A DNA stretch of 64,000 bases from Asticcacaulis benevestitus DSM 16100 = ATCC BAA-896 (GCF_000376105.1 NZ_AQWM01000003.1:248001-312000), one strand, 5' to 3'; positions 1 to 8,775 are shown, counted from the first letter of the stretch. The notes: generated from the letters alone by a model not told the origin. Numbers and translations are program-made.

Positions 1-815
1 ATGGCATTACCCTTTCCACGAAAGTCGGCCGCGTCCTGACACCAGTAACACCGCCGCCCGCGCCGGGGACCGAGCGTCACGGTTTCATCGACGGCGATCC
101 CTTCGAGCCGAACTTTGATTACACCTATGATGGCGTCATGCGCTCATTCGAGGCCAGTCAGGCGCGCCTGAAACGCGAGCGCATCGACATTCTGCTGGCC
201 CATGATCTTGGCGAGGTCACGCATGGTGACGACGCCAAGGGACACATGAAGGCCTTTCTTGATGGCGGCTACAAGGCGATGCGCGCCCTGAAGGATCAGG
301 GTCTGGTCGGCGCCATCGGTCTTGGCGTCAACGAATCCGAGGTCTGCGAAGAGGTGATGGCGCAGGTCGAGATCGACGCCATCCTGCTGGCCGGCCGCTA
401 CACCCTGCTGGAGCAGACGACGCTGGATCGCTTCCTGCCGGCCTGTCAGGCCAAAAACATCAGCATCATACTGGGCGGCCCGTTCAATTCGGGCATCCTC
501 GTCGAAGGTATCAAGGGGGATACTGTGCCGCACTACAATTACGAAGCGGCGCCGCCCCATATCATCCATCGCGTCAGAGCGCTGCAGAGCGTCTGCGCTT
601 CCCACAGCGTGCCTTTGGCCGCCGCGGCCCTGCAATTCCCGCTGGCGCATCCGGCCGTGGCCTGCGTCATCCCCGGCATGGCCGATGCCGCTCAGGTCAA
701 GGCCAATGTCGCCCTGTTCGAGACCGAGATTCCCGCCGCTCTCTGGGACGATCTCAAATCCGAAGGGCTGCTGCATGACGCGGCCCCCATTCCCAAGGCA
801 AGGATTTTGTCATGA
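1..815 (+). CDS. Aldo/keto reductase, sugar 1-dehydrogenase type (5' end outside window)
   Basis: The reading frame is open from base 3, so the gene starts before the window; 270 residues are visible. Near the visible N-terminus LSTKVGR carries the Lys expected of the aldo/keto reductase tetrad, and LLAHDLG carries the expected His. The lost part should hold the Asp and Tyr. The type resembles D-threo-aldose/L-fucose 1-dehydrogenase and pyridoxal 4-dehydrogenase. The stop overlaps the start of the next gene in an ATGA, so translation is probably coupled. With the dehydratase, SDR and FAH hydrolase downstream, oxidation of L-fucose or D-arabinose to a lactone is the likely role. The substrate is inferred, not proven. 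Confidence 0.82.
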   Translation, partial: GITLSTKVGRVLTPVTPPPAPGTERHGFIDGDPFEPNFDYTYDGVMRSFEASQARLKRERIDILLAHDLGEVTHGDDAKGHMKAFLDGGYKAMRALKDQGLVGAIGLGVNESEVCEEVMAQVEIDAILLAGRYTLLEQTTLDRFLPACQAKNISIILGGPFNSGILVEGIKGDTVPHYNYEAAPPHIIHRVRALQSVCASHSVPLAAAALQFPLAHPAVACVIPGMADAAQVKANVALFETEIPAALWDDLKSEGLLHDAAPIPKARILS

Positions 816-1129
816 GCGATAACGCCACCTTCGTGAGCCCCTTCATCCTGCTGCATCCGGATGACAATGTGCTGGTCTGCCGGCAACACGCCTTTCGCGG
901 ACAGACCATCACGCTCGACGGCGAGACCGTCATCCTGGCCGATGAGATCACCGTAGGCCACAAGATCGCCCGCCGTGCTTTGAGCGCCGGCGACAAGATC
1001 ATCAAGTACGGCGCCCCGATCGGCTCCATGAAACAAGACGTGCCGCGCGGCGCGCACGTTCACATGCACAATATGCAAAGCGACTATATCAAAAGCCATA
1101 CACGTGAGGTCACCGGCCATGGTCACTAA
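812..1129 (+). CDS. UxaA-family dehydratase, small (SAF-domain) subunit
   Basis: A 105-residue protein matching the N-terminal SAF domain of altronate dehydratase (UxaA). Visible features are HPDDNVLVC near the start, a middle GHKIARRALSAGD, and a His-rich C-terminus (GAHVHMHNMQ). In many UxaA proteins this domain is fused to the catalytic part; here it is a separate gene that overlaps the large-subunit gene by 11 bases. The two probably form one aldonate dehydratase that removes water from C2-C3 of a sugar acid. It lies in the operon of the aldo/keto reductase, SDR and FAH hydrolase, so L-fuconate or D-arabinonate is the likely substrate. Confidence 0.8.
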   Translation: MSDNATFVSPFILLHPDDNVLVCRQHAFRGQTITLDGETVILADEITVGHKIARRALSAGDKIIKYGAPIGSMKQDVPRGAHVHMHNMQSDYIKSHTREVTGHGH

Positions 1130-2354
1130 AACTGGGGACACCACAACCTTCCCGTCCTTTCAGGCCTGGCTGCGTCCCGATGGCCGCAAGGGCATCCGCA
1201 ACGTCATCTGCGTCGTCTATCTGGTCGAGTGTGCCCACCACGTGGCGCGCAAGATCGTCAACACCTGCAATGACGACGAAGTTCACCTGATCGGCTTCCC
1301 CGGCTGCTATCCGAACGATTACGCCTACAAGATGATGGAGGCCCTGTGCACCCACCCGAACGTCGGCGGCGCGGTTCTGGTATCGCTCGGTTGCGAGAGC
1401 TTTAACCGCGAAGCCCTCAAGCGTCATATCGAAGCCTCCGGCCGTCCGGTCGAGACCTATGTCATTCAGAACGAAGGCGGCACCCTGGCCACCATCGAAA
1501 AGGGCGTCGCGGCGGTCCGTCGCATTCAGACCATCGCCAACCAGACGCCACGCGGTGATATGGACGTCTCCGAACTGATCGTCGGCACCATCTGCGGCGG
1601 CTCGGACGGCACCTCCGGCATCACCGCCAATCCGGCGGTCGGTCGCGCCTTCGATACGCTGGGCGCCGCCGGTGCCACCTGCATCTTCGAGGAAACCGGC
1701 GAACTGGTCGGCTGCGAAAAGATCATGGCCTCGCGCGCCGTCACGCCCGAACTGGGCGCCGAACTGGAAGCCTCTGTCGTCAAGGCCGAGCACTATTACA
1801 CCATCATGGGCTTCGGCTCTTTCGCACCCGGCAACGCCGAGGGCGGCCTGACGACGCAGGAAGAAAAGTCGATGGGCGCCTATTCGAAATCAGGCTCCGC
1901 GCCGATCTGCGGCATCATCAAGCCCGGCGATGTACCGCCTACCGGCGGCCTCTATCTGCTTGATGTCGTGCCCGATGGCGAGCCGCGCTTTGGCTTCCCG
2001 AACATTTCCGACAATGCCGAAATCGTCGAAATGATCGCCTGCGGCGCTCACGTAACGCTTTTCACCACCGGACGCGGCAGCGTGGTCGGATCGGCCATCT
2101 CGCCGGTCATCAAGGTGTGCGCCAATCCGGAAACCTACCGCAAGCTTTCCGGCGACATGGATATCGACGCCGGCAGCATCATGGAAGGCCGCGCCACGCT
2201 CGATCAGGTCGGCGAGGACATCACCGATCTGGTGCTGCGCGTCGCCGTCGGTGAGCGTTCGCTCTCCGAGGCCATGGGGCACCAGGAATTTATCCTGACC
2301 TACAAGGCGTTCGATCCCATAGGCCCGGCTTGCTTACCCCTGCGCCGCGCGTAA
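1119..2354 (+). CDS. UxaA-family aldonate dehydratase, large subunit
   Basis: A 411-residue catalytic subunit of the altronate/galactarate dehydratase family. Typical blocks are SLGCESFNREAL, CGGSDGTSGITANPAVG, a GGLTTQEEKSMGAYSKSG stretch and TTGRGSVVGSAISPVIKV. ATG 1119 is preferred because GAGG lies 9 bases upstream; a GTG at 1104 is the alternative. Members of this family are usually Fe-dependent dehydratases of hexonates. To my recollection some relatives act on D-arabinonate or L-fuconate, which fits the SDR and FAH genes that follow. The expected product is a 2-keto-3-deoxy acid. No separate uronate pathway genes (uxaC, uxaB) are seen nearby, which argues against altronate itself. Confidence 0.8.
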   Translation: MVTKTGDTTTFPSFQAWLRPDGRKGIRNVICVVYLVECAHHVARKIVNTCNDDEVHLIGFPGCYPNDYAYKMMEALCTHPNVGGAVLVSLGCESFNREALKRHIEASGRPVETYVIQNEGGTLATIEKGVAAVRRIQTIANQTPRGDMDVSELIVGTICGGSDGTSGITANPAVGRAFDTLGAAGATCIFEETGELVGCEKIMASRAVTPELGAELEASVVKAEHYYTIMGFGSFAPGNAEGGLTTQEEKSMGAYSKSGSAPICGIIKPGDVPPTGGLYLLDVVPDGEPRFGFPNISDNAEIVEMIACGAHVTLFTTGRGSVVGSAISPVIKVCANPETYRKLSGDMDIDAGSIMEGRATLDQVGEDITDLVLRVAVGERSLSEAMGHQEFILTYKAFDPIGPACLPLRRA

Positions 2355-2397
2355 GCCCATGCGCATACATCATTTTTGAAGACCCTAGGAGTAACTC

Positions 2398-3126
2398 ATG
2401 GGACGTTTAACCGGCAAGACCGCCCTCATCACCGCCGCCGGTCAGGGCATCGGCCGCGCCACGGCAGAGCTGTTCGTCAAGGAAGGTGCGACCGTCATCG
2501 CCACCGACATCAATGCCGACACCCTGGCGGATTTCGCCGGCGCCACCACCCGCGTGCTTGACGTCACCAACGCGGAGGCGGTCAAGGCCATCGCTGCCGA
2601 ATTTCCACAAGTCAACGTACTCTATAATTGCGCGGGCTACGTCCATGCCGGCACCATTCTCGAATGCGACGAGGACTCCTGGCAGTTCGCGCTGAACCTC
2701 AACGTCACCGCCATGTACCGCATGATCCGCGCCTTCCTGCCCTCGATGCTGGAGGCCGGCGGCGCTTCGATCATCAACATGTCGTCCATCGCCTCATCGG
2801 TGAAGGGCATCCCCAACCGCTTTTCCTACTGCGCCACCAAGGCCGGCGTGATCGGCCTCACCAAGTCGGTGGCCGCCGATTTTGTCACCAAAGGTATCCG
2901 CTGCAACGCCATCTGCCCCGGCACGGTCGAAACCCCCTCCCTGCTCCAGCGCCTGCGTGACACCGGCGATTTCGACAAGGCCTATGGCGAATTCACCGCC
3001 CGTCAGGCCATGGGCCGCTTCGGCCGCGCCGAGGAGCTGGCCAATCTGGCGCTTTATCTCGCTTCCGACGAATCCAGCTTTACGACCGGCCAGGCGCATA
3101 TCATTGATGGTGGCTGGATCAACTAG
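2398..3126 (+). CDS. SDR dehydrogenase, probable 2-keto-3-deoxy-L-fuconate 4-dehydrogenase
   Basis: A 242-residue classical short-chain dehydrogenase. It has TAAGQGIG (cofactor loop), ATDIN (Asp after beta-2, so NAD is preferred), NCAGY, the SSIAS serine and YCATK catalytic Tyr/Lys. The N-terminus GRLTGKTALITAAGQGIG closely resembles the KDF dehydrogenase/BDH2 group. It probably oxidises 2-keto-3-deoxy-L-fuconate, or the pentose homologue, to the 2,4-diketo acid cleaved by the FAH protein downstream. The gene starts at ATG 2398, 43 bases after the dehydratase, with TAGGAG just before it. The group has other substrates, so the exact one is inferred from context. Confidence 0.83.
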   Translation: MGRLTGKTALITAAGQGIGRATAELFVKEGATVIATDINADTLADFAGATTRVLDVTNAEAVKAIAAEFPQVNVLYNCAGYVHAGTILECDEDSWQFALNLNVTAMYRMIRAFLPSMLEAGGASIINMSSIASSVKGIPNRFSYCATKAGVIGLTKSVAADFVTKGIRCNAICPGTVETPSLLQRLRDTGDFDKAYGEFTARQAMGRFGRAEELANLALYLASDESSFTTGQAHIIDGGWIN

Positions 3127-3127
3127 C

Positions 3128-3231
3128 AAGGGGCACAGCCCCTTGACCCGTAACTTGACAGCGTTTGCTGCTTCCTTATCCTCCCCTGCAAAGCGGGGGA
3201 GGTGTCACGGCGAAGTCCGTGACGGAGGGGG
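3128..3231 (+). repeat. Intergenic palindromic repeat, copy 1
   Basis: Between the SDR and FAH genes lie three hairpins in a row: AAGGGGC/GCCCCTT (3128-3144), CCTCCCC/GGGGAGG (3180-3202) and GTCACGG/CCGTGAC (3204-3223), then GGAGGGGG. The CCTCCCC/GGGGAGG unit followed by a G-rich run recurs at about 9734-9756 and 15352-15374. There is no U-run, so this is not a normal intrinsic terminator. Confidence 0.6.
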
Positions 3232-3252
3232 CGACTACACAGGAACCACATT

Positions 3253-4098
3253 ATGAAACTTCTCCGCTTCGGCCCTTCGGGCTCTGAAAAACCCGGCCTG
3301 CTCGATTCTGACGGCCAGATCCGCGACCTTTCCGGCATTGTCGATGATATCGCCGGCGATGTGCTCTCCGAAGCCTCGCTGGCAAAGCTCGCCGCCATCG
3401 ACCCAACGACGCTGCCCCTCGCCCCCGCCGGTTCGCGTTACGGCCCGTGCGTCGGCCGCGTCGGCAAGTTCATTTGTATCGGCCTCAACTATGCCGACCA
3501 CGCCGCCGAGAGCAACCTGCCCGTCCCGTCAGAGCCGGTCATCTTCACCAAGGCGACCTCGGCCATCATCGGGCCGAACGATAACGTGCTGAAGCCGCGC
3601 GATTCCACCAAGCTCGACTGGGAAGTCGAACTCGGCATCATCATCGGCAAGACCTGCCGCTATATCGACGCTGCCGATGCGCTCAGTCATGTCGCCGGCT
3701 ACGTGCTTGTCAATGACGTGTCCGAGCGCGCCTTCCAGAAGGAACGCGGCACCCAATGGGTCAAGGGCAAGGGCTGCGATACCTTCGGTCCGATCGGTCC
3801 CTGGCTGGTGACGAAGGACGAGGCCGGCGACTTCAACAATCTGCATATGTGGCTTGAGGTCAACGGCAAGCGTTATCAGAACGGCTCGTCCTCGACCATG
3901 GTCTTCAAGGTGCCCCAGATCGTGGCCTACCTGTCGCGCTTCATGTCGCTGCAGCCAGGCGACGTCATCTCGACCGGCACCCCGCCGGGCGTCGGCATGG
4001 GCGTAAAGCCGAAGCCGGTGTGGCTCAATCCGGGCGATGTCATGGAACTCGGCATCGAGGGTCTTGGCACACAAAAACAGACGGTTGGCGCGGCTTAA
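3253..4098 (+). CDS. FAH-family 2,4-diketo-3-deoxy-aldonate hydrolase
   Basis: A 281-residue fumarylacetoacetate hydrolase-fold protein. The fold's signature is complete: GLNYADHAAES, the metal-binding DWEVELGIIIGK, and GDVISTGTPPGVGMG near the C-terminus. It belongs with the short 280-residue group that includes L-2,4-diketo-3-deoxyrhamnonate and -fuconate hydrolases, which are often misannotated as ureidoglycolate lyase. In this operon it would split the diketo acid to pyruvate plus L-lactate (from fucose) or glycolate (from D-arabinose). AGGA sits 7 bases before ATG 3253. It is the last gene of the operon, followed at once by a strong terminator. Confidence 0.82.
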   Translation: MKLLRFGPSGSEKPGLLDSDGQIRDLSGIVDDIAGDVLSEASLAKLAAIDPTTLPLAPAGSRYGPCVGRVGKFICIGLNYADHAAESNLPVPSEPVIFTKATSAIIGPNDNVLKPRDSTKLDWEVELGIIIGKTCRYIDAADALSHVAGYVLVNDVSERAFQKERGTQWVKGKGCDTFGPIGPWLVTKDEAGDFNNLHMWLEVNGKRYQNGSSSTMVFKVPQIVAYLSRFMSLQPGDVISTGTPPGVGMGVKPKPVWLNPGDVMELGIEGLGTQKQTVGAA

Positions 4099-4103
4099 AT
4101 GAA

Positions 4104-4133
4104 AGGCCTCTGAGGAAACTCAGAGGCCTTTTT
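4104..4133 (+). terminator. Intrinsic terminator of the fucose/arabinose-type operon
   Basis: A perfect 11-bp stem (AGGCCTCTGAG, loop GAAA, CTCAGAGGCCT) with a T-run at its end, six bases after the FAH stop codon. Confidence 0.92.
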
Positions 4134-4252
4134 CTGACTTGGGCTCAGACTAAACGCGAGGAGTTTTTTTCATGTGAGCAGAAGGTTAGCGCCGCAGGTA
4201 CACTGCCTACCTGCAAGCGACGCCGACGCACGCACAGGGAAAAGAACCGCGT

Positions 4253-5095
4253 TTAGAAAGCGATATCCATCCAGACGATGGACGTCTCGCCCGCTTTCAG
4301 GCACTTGAGGCCGGAATTCGGCTGGTTGAACGGATCGGGCATGTGGTTGACCGGCTCGATGCAGAAATAGTCTTCGCCCAGCGGCACGAACACATGCAGC
4401 CAGTGACAATCCGGCGAGGCGCGCAGGGTATGGGTCAGGTGATCGCCGTCATAGATTTCGGCGCGACCGTTGAAGCCGGTATAGGCGTTATCGATGGTGA
4501 TATCGTGCGCCACCGTATCGGTATGGGTCCAGTCTTTTTTCAACGGCCCGCCATGCCAGTTGCGCGGCAGGATTTCGTCGTCGGAAATCCACACGCCATC
4601 GACCGCAGCCTTGAGGCGTGAGTTCGGCGTGCGGTTGAAATAGGGGTGAAAACCGAGCCCCGCCGGCATGGTGCTGCGTGACAGGTTCTTGACGCTGAGA
4701 AAGGCGCGCAGGCCCGCCGGGCGCAGTTCATAGATCAGCGTCGCTTCGTATTCCCACGGCCAGCTATCCGGCGCGTGGCGATAGCTCAGCACGGCACGGC
4801 TCGCAGTGGCCTCGACCACCTTCCAGCGGTTTTGCCAGCCATGGCCGTGCAAGGTGTGCGGGCTGCCCTCGTGGTTCGACGGCAGCTTGACCTTGTGGCC
4901 CTCCACCATGAACTCGCCGTTACGGATGCGATTGCAGAACGGCACGAGCGGAAAACAAGCGGTGAAAAGCACGCGCTGCTCGCCGTCCAAGGTCGGACGG
5001 AGGACATCTGCGCCCTTGTGGATCAGGCGCGAAACGCTGCCGCCCACATCGGGGTTGATATCAAGACTTGTGTCGGCGGAGCTTAAGCGCAGCAT
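4253..5095 (-). CDS. Aldose 1-epimerase (mutarotase)
   Basis: A 280-residue galactose-mutarotase-like protein. The family marks are present: LHGHGWQNRW (first catalytic His region), GLGFHPYFNR (second His) and CIEPVNHMPDPFN (the catalytic Glu near the C-terminus). It interconverts alpha and beta anomers of an aldose in the cytoplasm. It is last in the minus-strand xylose locus, 112 bases after the sugar porter and behind the porter's terminator, so it may have its own promoter. A role in giving the dehydrogenase the anomer it needs is likely. Sugar preference cannot be read from sequence, so I give no gene symbol. Confidence 0.85.
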   Translation of the reverse strand: MLRLSSADTSLDINPDVGGSVSRLIHKGADVLRPTLDGEQRVLFTACFPLVPFCNRIRNGEFMVEGHKVKLPSNHEGSPHTLHGHGWQNRWKVVEATASRAVLSYRHAPDSWPWEYEATLIYELRPAGLRAFLSVKNLSRSTMPAGLGFHPYFNRTPNSRLKAAVDGVWISDDEILPRNWHGGPLKKDWTHTDTVAHDITIDNAYTGFNGRAEIYDGDHLTHTLRASPDCHWLHVFVPLGEDYFCIEPVNHMPDPFNQPNSGLKCLKAGETSIVWMDIAF

Positions 5096-5154
5096 TTTAT
5101 GGTCTCTTTTTTTTTGCGCTATCGCTATCGCTGCTTGAGCGCATTATCGCTTAA

Positions 5155-5188
5155 AGGCAGAAAGGCGGAACCCCTGTAAGATTCCGCC
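5155..5188 (-). terminator. Intrinsic terminator after the sugar porter gene
   Basis: Read on the minus strand: GGCGGAA, an 11-base loop, TTCCGCC, then TTTCT. It starts about 20 bases after the porter stop codon and separates the porter from the epimerase. Confidence 0.7.
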
Positions 5189-5207
5189 CCTTTTGATATC
5201 GTAAACT

Positions 5208-6638
5208 CTACGACTTCTTCCACAGGCCTTCAATGGCCTCCAGAGTCTTGCCCTTGGTTTCCGGCACGAACTTCCACACGAACAGCGCTGCCAGAACCGA
5301 GCAGGCGGCGTAAACGTAGTAGTTCAGGCCGTGATTGAAGACGGCATTGATCGCCGTATCGCCGTCGACCACCTTGAAGGAGGCGGTGACGATATAGTTG
5401 GAGATCCATTGCGCCGCGACCGCGACGGCCATGGCCGGTCCCTTGATCGAGTTCGGGAACATTTCCGACAGCAGCACCCATACGACCGGCCCCCAAGACA
5501 GGGCGAAACCGGCGATGTAGAAGATGGCGGCGAACAACAGCGCATTGCCTTCGGTGTGGTTCTGGAACATCCAGCCCAGAGCGGCCATCGAGGCCGCCAT
5601 CATCAGCGCGCCGAGGATGAGCAGCGGCTTGCGGCCCCAGCGATCGACGGTGGCGGTGGCGACCAGGGTGAACAGCACATTGGCCGCGCCGACGATGACG
5701 GTTTGCAGCAAGGCTGTATCAGTGCCGGAGCCCATGTTCTTGAACATCAGCGGCGCGTAATAGAGCACGGCGTTGATGCCGACGAACTGCTGGAAGACCG
5801 AGAGCAGCACGCCGATGACGATAACGCCCACGCCGAACGAGAACAGCTTGCCGGAGTTGGCCTTCAGGCTGTCCTTGATTTCGACCATGGTGTTTTCGGC
5901 TTCTTCAGGGCCGTCAAGCTGGGTCAGCAGGGCGCGCGCCTTGTCTTCCTTGCCCTTCATCATATACCAGCGCGGGGTATCGGGCATGAAGAAGGCGGCC
6001 AGGAAGAACAGGCCGGCGGGGATGGCGCAGGAGGCCAGCATGTGGCGCCAGCCGGTGGACAGCACCCAGGCGTCATCACCCATTTCGCCGATCTTGAGAT
6101 TGACGAAATAGACCAGCAACATACCGCCGACGATGGCGATCTGCTGGAACGTGACCAGCAGGCCGCGATGCTTGGCGGGCGCGATTTCCGCGATGTACAT
6201 CGGCGAAATCAACGAGGCCATGCCGATGGCAACGCCACCGAGGAAGCGGTAAATCTGGAAGGGGGTAAGCGCATCGACGCCCATGCCACCGATCGGGGCC
6301 AAACCGAACTCAGGATAACCGGCGAGGATCGACGAGATGAAAAAGATAACGGCGGCAATCATCATGCCGGTGCGGCGACCGATCGACGTAGCCAGAGGGC
6401 CGGCGATCAGTGAGCCGAGGAAACAGCCCCACAGGGCGATGCCGACGGCGTTGCCGGTCATGGCGTTGCGTGCCATTTCCGACAGTTCGGTACGTGGCTG
6501 GACAAAATTGTGATCGATGGCTTCGACCGCGCCGGATATGACGGCGGTGTCGTAGCCGAACAGCAAACCGCCCAGCGCCGCGCCAATGGCGAGCCCCATG
6601 ACCAGTCCCATGTTCACGGACTTCGTTGTTGAGGACAT
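5208..6638 (-). CDS. MFS sugar:H+ symporter, XylE-like
   Basis: A 476-residue sugar porter of the major facilitator superfamily with about 12 membrane segments. Signature parts are GGLLFGYDTAVISGA in TM1, IGRRTGMM after TM2, MPDTPRWYM before the central loop, DRWGRKPLL in the second half and VPETKGKTLEAIE at the C-terminus. It should import a monosaccharide, most likely xylose given the neighbouring xylXBCD genes. AGAGGG lies directly before ATG 6638. Upstream are a promoter candidate that overlaps a XylR-type operator and a 19-bp dyad. A terminator separates it from xylD, so it is probably its own transcription unit under XylR control. Confidence 0.88.
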   Translation of the reverse strand: MSSTTKSVNMGLVMGLAIGAALGGLLFGYDTAVISGAVEAIDHNFVQPRTELSEMARNAMTGNAVGIALWGCFLGSLIAGPLATSIGRRTGMMIAAVIFFISSILAGYPEFGLAPIGGMGVDALTPFQIYRFLGGVAIGMASLISPMYIAEIAPAKHRGLLVTFQQIAIVGGMLLVYFVNLKIGEMGDDAWVLSTGWRHMLASCAIPAGLFFLAAFFMPDTPRWYMMKGKEDKARALLTQLDGPEEAENTMVEIKDSLKANSGKLFSFGVGVIVIGVLLSVFQQFVGINAVLYYAPLMFKNMGSGTDTALLQTVIVGAANVLFTLVATATVDRWGRKPLLILGALMMAASMAALGWMFQNHTEGNALLFAAIFYIAGFALSWGPVVWVLLSEMFPNSIKGPAMAVAVAAQWISNYIVTASFKVVDGDTAINAVFNHGLNYYVYAACSVLAALFVWKFVPETKGKTLEAIEGLWKKS

Positions 6639-6831
6639 CCCTCTACTCCCTTGTAAACGGACACATGGTCCGTATTCCCTTGACCTTTAAGCGCGCTTTT
6701 CATGCGGATCTTATAAAGGCGTCCGTCTTCCCCACGCTTGGCGAAAAGCATTAGGCAAAGGATGGGCCATGCGCAAGCATATCCCACCAAAACAGCGAGA
6801 TGTTTTAATTAGTTAGATGAAAATTCGCGTG

Positions 6832-6861
6832 ATTTTATCGCAAGTTTGTTATCGCTAACAA
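6832..6861 (-). promoter_or_regulatory. Porter promoter overlapping a XylR-type operator (O3)
   Basis: Plus-strand 6846-6861 reads TTGTTATCGCTAACAA, which differs at one central base from a perfect TTGTTAGCGCTAACAA palindrome and matches the operator at 11880. On the minus strand the same bases supply a -35 (TTGTTA), followed after 18 bases by TAAAAT (6837-6832). Repressor binding would cover the -35 and spacer. Another possible promoter for the same gene is TTGCGC-17-TAATGC at 6776-6748. Confidence 0.65.
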
Positions 6862-6870
6862 GCGCACACG

Positions 6871-6889
6871 GATGGTGCATTGCACCATC
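6871..6889. repeat. Perfect 9+1+9 inverted repeat upstream of the porter promoter
   Basis: GATGGTGCA, one T, TGCACCATC. It lies 10 bp beyond operator O3 and would be centred near -55 of the porter promoter. That is a usual place for an activator or a second regulator. It has no T-run on either strand, so it does not look like a terminator. Confidence 0.7.
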
Positions 6890-6937
6890 TTTGCGCCGGT
6901 TTGGACGAGGTGCAGCATGGCCCAAAAGATAACCTTA

Positions 6938-6975
6938 CGGAAAGATCAAACGGAGACTTACGTCATCCGTCTGAT
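6938..6975 (-). terminator. Intrinsic terminator after xylD
   Basis: Minus strand: ATCAGACGGA, 11-base loop, TCCGTTTGAT (10 bp with one G-U), then CTTTCC. It begins 13 bases after the xylD stop and ends the xylXBCD unit. Confidence 0.6.
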
Positions 6976-6987
6976 TTGTCTCGGGTC

Positions 6988-8775
6988 TTAGTGATTGTGG
7001 CGCGGCATCTTCTCGGCGAGGCGGGTATATTTCAAGGCCGGTTCCATCACCGCGCCGGTGTGCAGTTGCGATACCGTGGCGCGGTAGATCTCCTGCCACG
7101 GCGTCATGCTTTCCGGCACCGGTGGCAAACCGTCTCTTTTGCGTGTTTCGATAACATCAGGCTCCACCAGCATGTCGCAGGTGCCCTTATTGAGATCGAT
7201 GCGGATCATATCGCCGGTGCGCAACCAGGCTAGACCACCGCCGACTGCCGATTCCGGCGAGGCGTTGAGAATGGACGGGCTGTCAGACGTGCCGGACTGG
7301 CGGCCATCGCCCAGCGTCGGCAGCGAGGTGATGCCACGCTTCAGCAGCGCGTCGGGCGGCTGCATATTGACCACCTCGGCCGAGCCCGGCCACCCCACCG
7401 GGCCGGAGCCGCGGATAACCAGAATGGTGCGCTCATCGATGCCCAGCGCCGGATCATTGAGGCGGTTGTGATAATCGGTCGAACCGTCGAAGACCACAGC
7501 CTTGCACTCGAAGACGTTCTCATTGCCGGGCTCGCTGAGATAGCGGTCGCGGAACTCCTTCGAGATCACCGAGGTCTTCATGATGGCGTAATCGAACAAA
7601 TTACCCTTGAGCACCATGAAGCCAGCGCGTTCCATCATCGGCTCGGCGATGGTGCGGATCATCTCGCGGTCTTTACTGTTCTTGCCGGTGTTGTTCTCAG
7701 CAATCGTCTTGCCGGTGATGGTGGCGGCTGAGCCATCGATCAGGTCGGCGTCAAGCAGTTCGGCCAGGATGGCGGGCACGCCGCCGGCGCGGTGGAAGCG
7801 CTCGCCGAGATACTTGCCCGAAGGCTGCATGTTGAGGATCAGCGGAATATCGTGGGCGTGCATCCAGTCAGCGTCACTGATATCGACACCGGCGTGGCGC
7901 GCCATGGCGACGATGTGCGGCTGGGCGTTGGTAGAACCACCGATGGCCGCCACCGCCGCGATGGCGTTGGTGAAGCAGGCCTTGGTCAGGATCTTCGAGG
8001 GCTTGAGGTCTTCATAGGCCATCTCGACGATGCGCACGCCGGTCTCATAGGCCATCTGACCGCGCTCACGGTAAGGCGCCGGAATGGCCGAACAGCCGGG
8101 CAGCGAAAGGCCCATGACTTCGGCGACCGCGTTCATGGTCGAGGCCGTGCCCATGGTGTTGCAGTGACCGGCCGAGGGTGCCGAGGCGCAGGCCATGTCG
8201 ATGAACTCTTCTTCGGTGATCTCACCGGCGCCGAGCTTGCGGCGGGCGCGCCAGATGACCGTGCCGGAACCGACCAGATCGCCTTCGTGGTAACCGTCGA
8301 GCATAGGGCCGCCCGACAAGACGATGGCGGGAATATCGACCATGGTCGCCGCCATGATGCCAGCCGGCGTGGTCTTGTCGCAGCCGGTGGTCAGGACCAC
8401 GGCGTCGATCGGGTAGCCGTGCAGGATCTCGACCAGGGTCATCATCGACAGGTTGCGGTCGATGGCGGCGGTCGGACGGCGGCAGTTCTCGAAGATCGGA
8501 TGAACCGGGAACTCGATGCAGATGCCGCCGGCGTCGCGGATTCCATCGCGCGTGCGCTTGGCCAGTTCCATATGGATGCGGTTGCAGGGGCTCAGGTCCG
8601 AGCCCGACTGCGCGATGCCGATGATCGGACGGCCCGAGCGCAGTTCCTGCGGCGTGATGCCGTAGTTCATGAAGCGCTCCAGATAGAGCGCCGCCATGTC
8701 GATATGGCCGGGGGCCTCGAACCATTCCTGCGAGCGGAAACGGCCATTGGGTGTGGCTGGAATTCTTTTAGACAT
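6988..8775 (-). CDS. xylD: D-xylonate dehydratase
   Basis: A 595-residue IlvD/Edd-family dehydratase. It matches my memory of Caulobacter XylD over the full length, including ALYLERFMNYGITP, the GYPIDAVVLTTGCDKTTPAG region, SAPSAGHCNTMGTAST and the C-terminal KxPRHNH. The Cys residues in SPCNRIH, TTGCDK and GHCNTMG fit the Fe-S ligands of the family. It converts D-xylonate to 2-keto-3-deoxy-D-xylonate. ATG 8775 (MSKRIP) is chosen because it aligns with the known start and overlaps xylC by 8 bases; an in-frame ATG lies at 8787. It ends the xylXBCD unit and is followed by a terminator. Confidence 0.95.
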   Translation of the reverse strand: MSKRIPATPNGRFRSQEWFEAPGHIDMAALYLERFMNYGITPQELRSGRPIIGIAQSGSDLSPCNRIHMELAKRTRDGIRDAGGICIEFPVHPIFENCRRPTAAIDRNLSMMTLVEILHGYPIDAVVLTTGCDKTTPAGIMAATMVDIPAIVLSGGPMLDGYHEGDLVGSGTVIWRARRKLGAGEITEEEFIDMACASAPSAGHCNTMGTASTMNAVAEVMGLSLPGCSAIPAPYRERGQMAYETGVRIVEMAYEDLKPSKILTKACFTNAIAAVAAIGGSTNAQPHIVAMARHAGVDISDADWMHAHDIPLILNMQPSGKYLGERFHRAGGVPAILAELLDADLIDGSAATITGKTIAENNTGKNSKDREMIRTIAEPMMERAGFMVLKGNLFDYAIMKTSVISKEFRDRYLSEPGNENVFECKAVVFDGSTDYHNRLNDPALGIDERTILVIRGSGPVGWPGSAEVVNMQPPDALLKRGITSLPTLGDGRQSGTSDSPSILNASPESAVGGGLAWLRTGDMIRIDLNKGTCDMLVEPDVIETRKRDGLPPVPESMTPWQEIYRATVSQLHTGAVMEPALKYTRLAEKMPRHNH

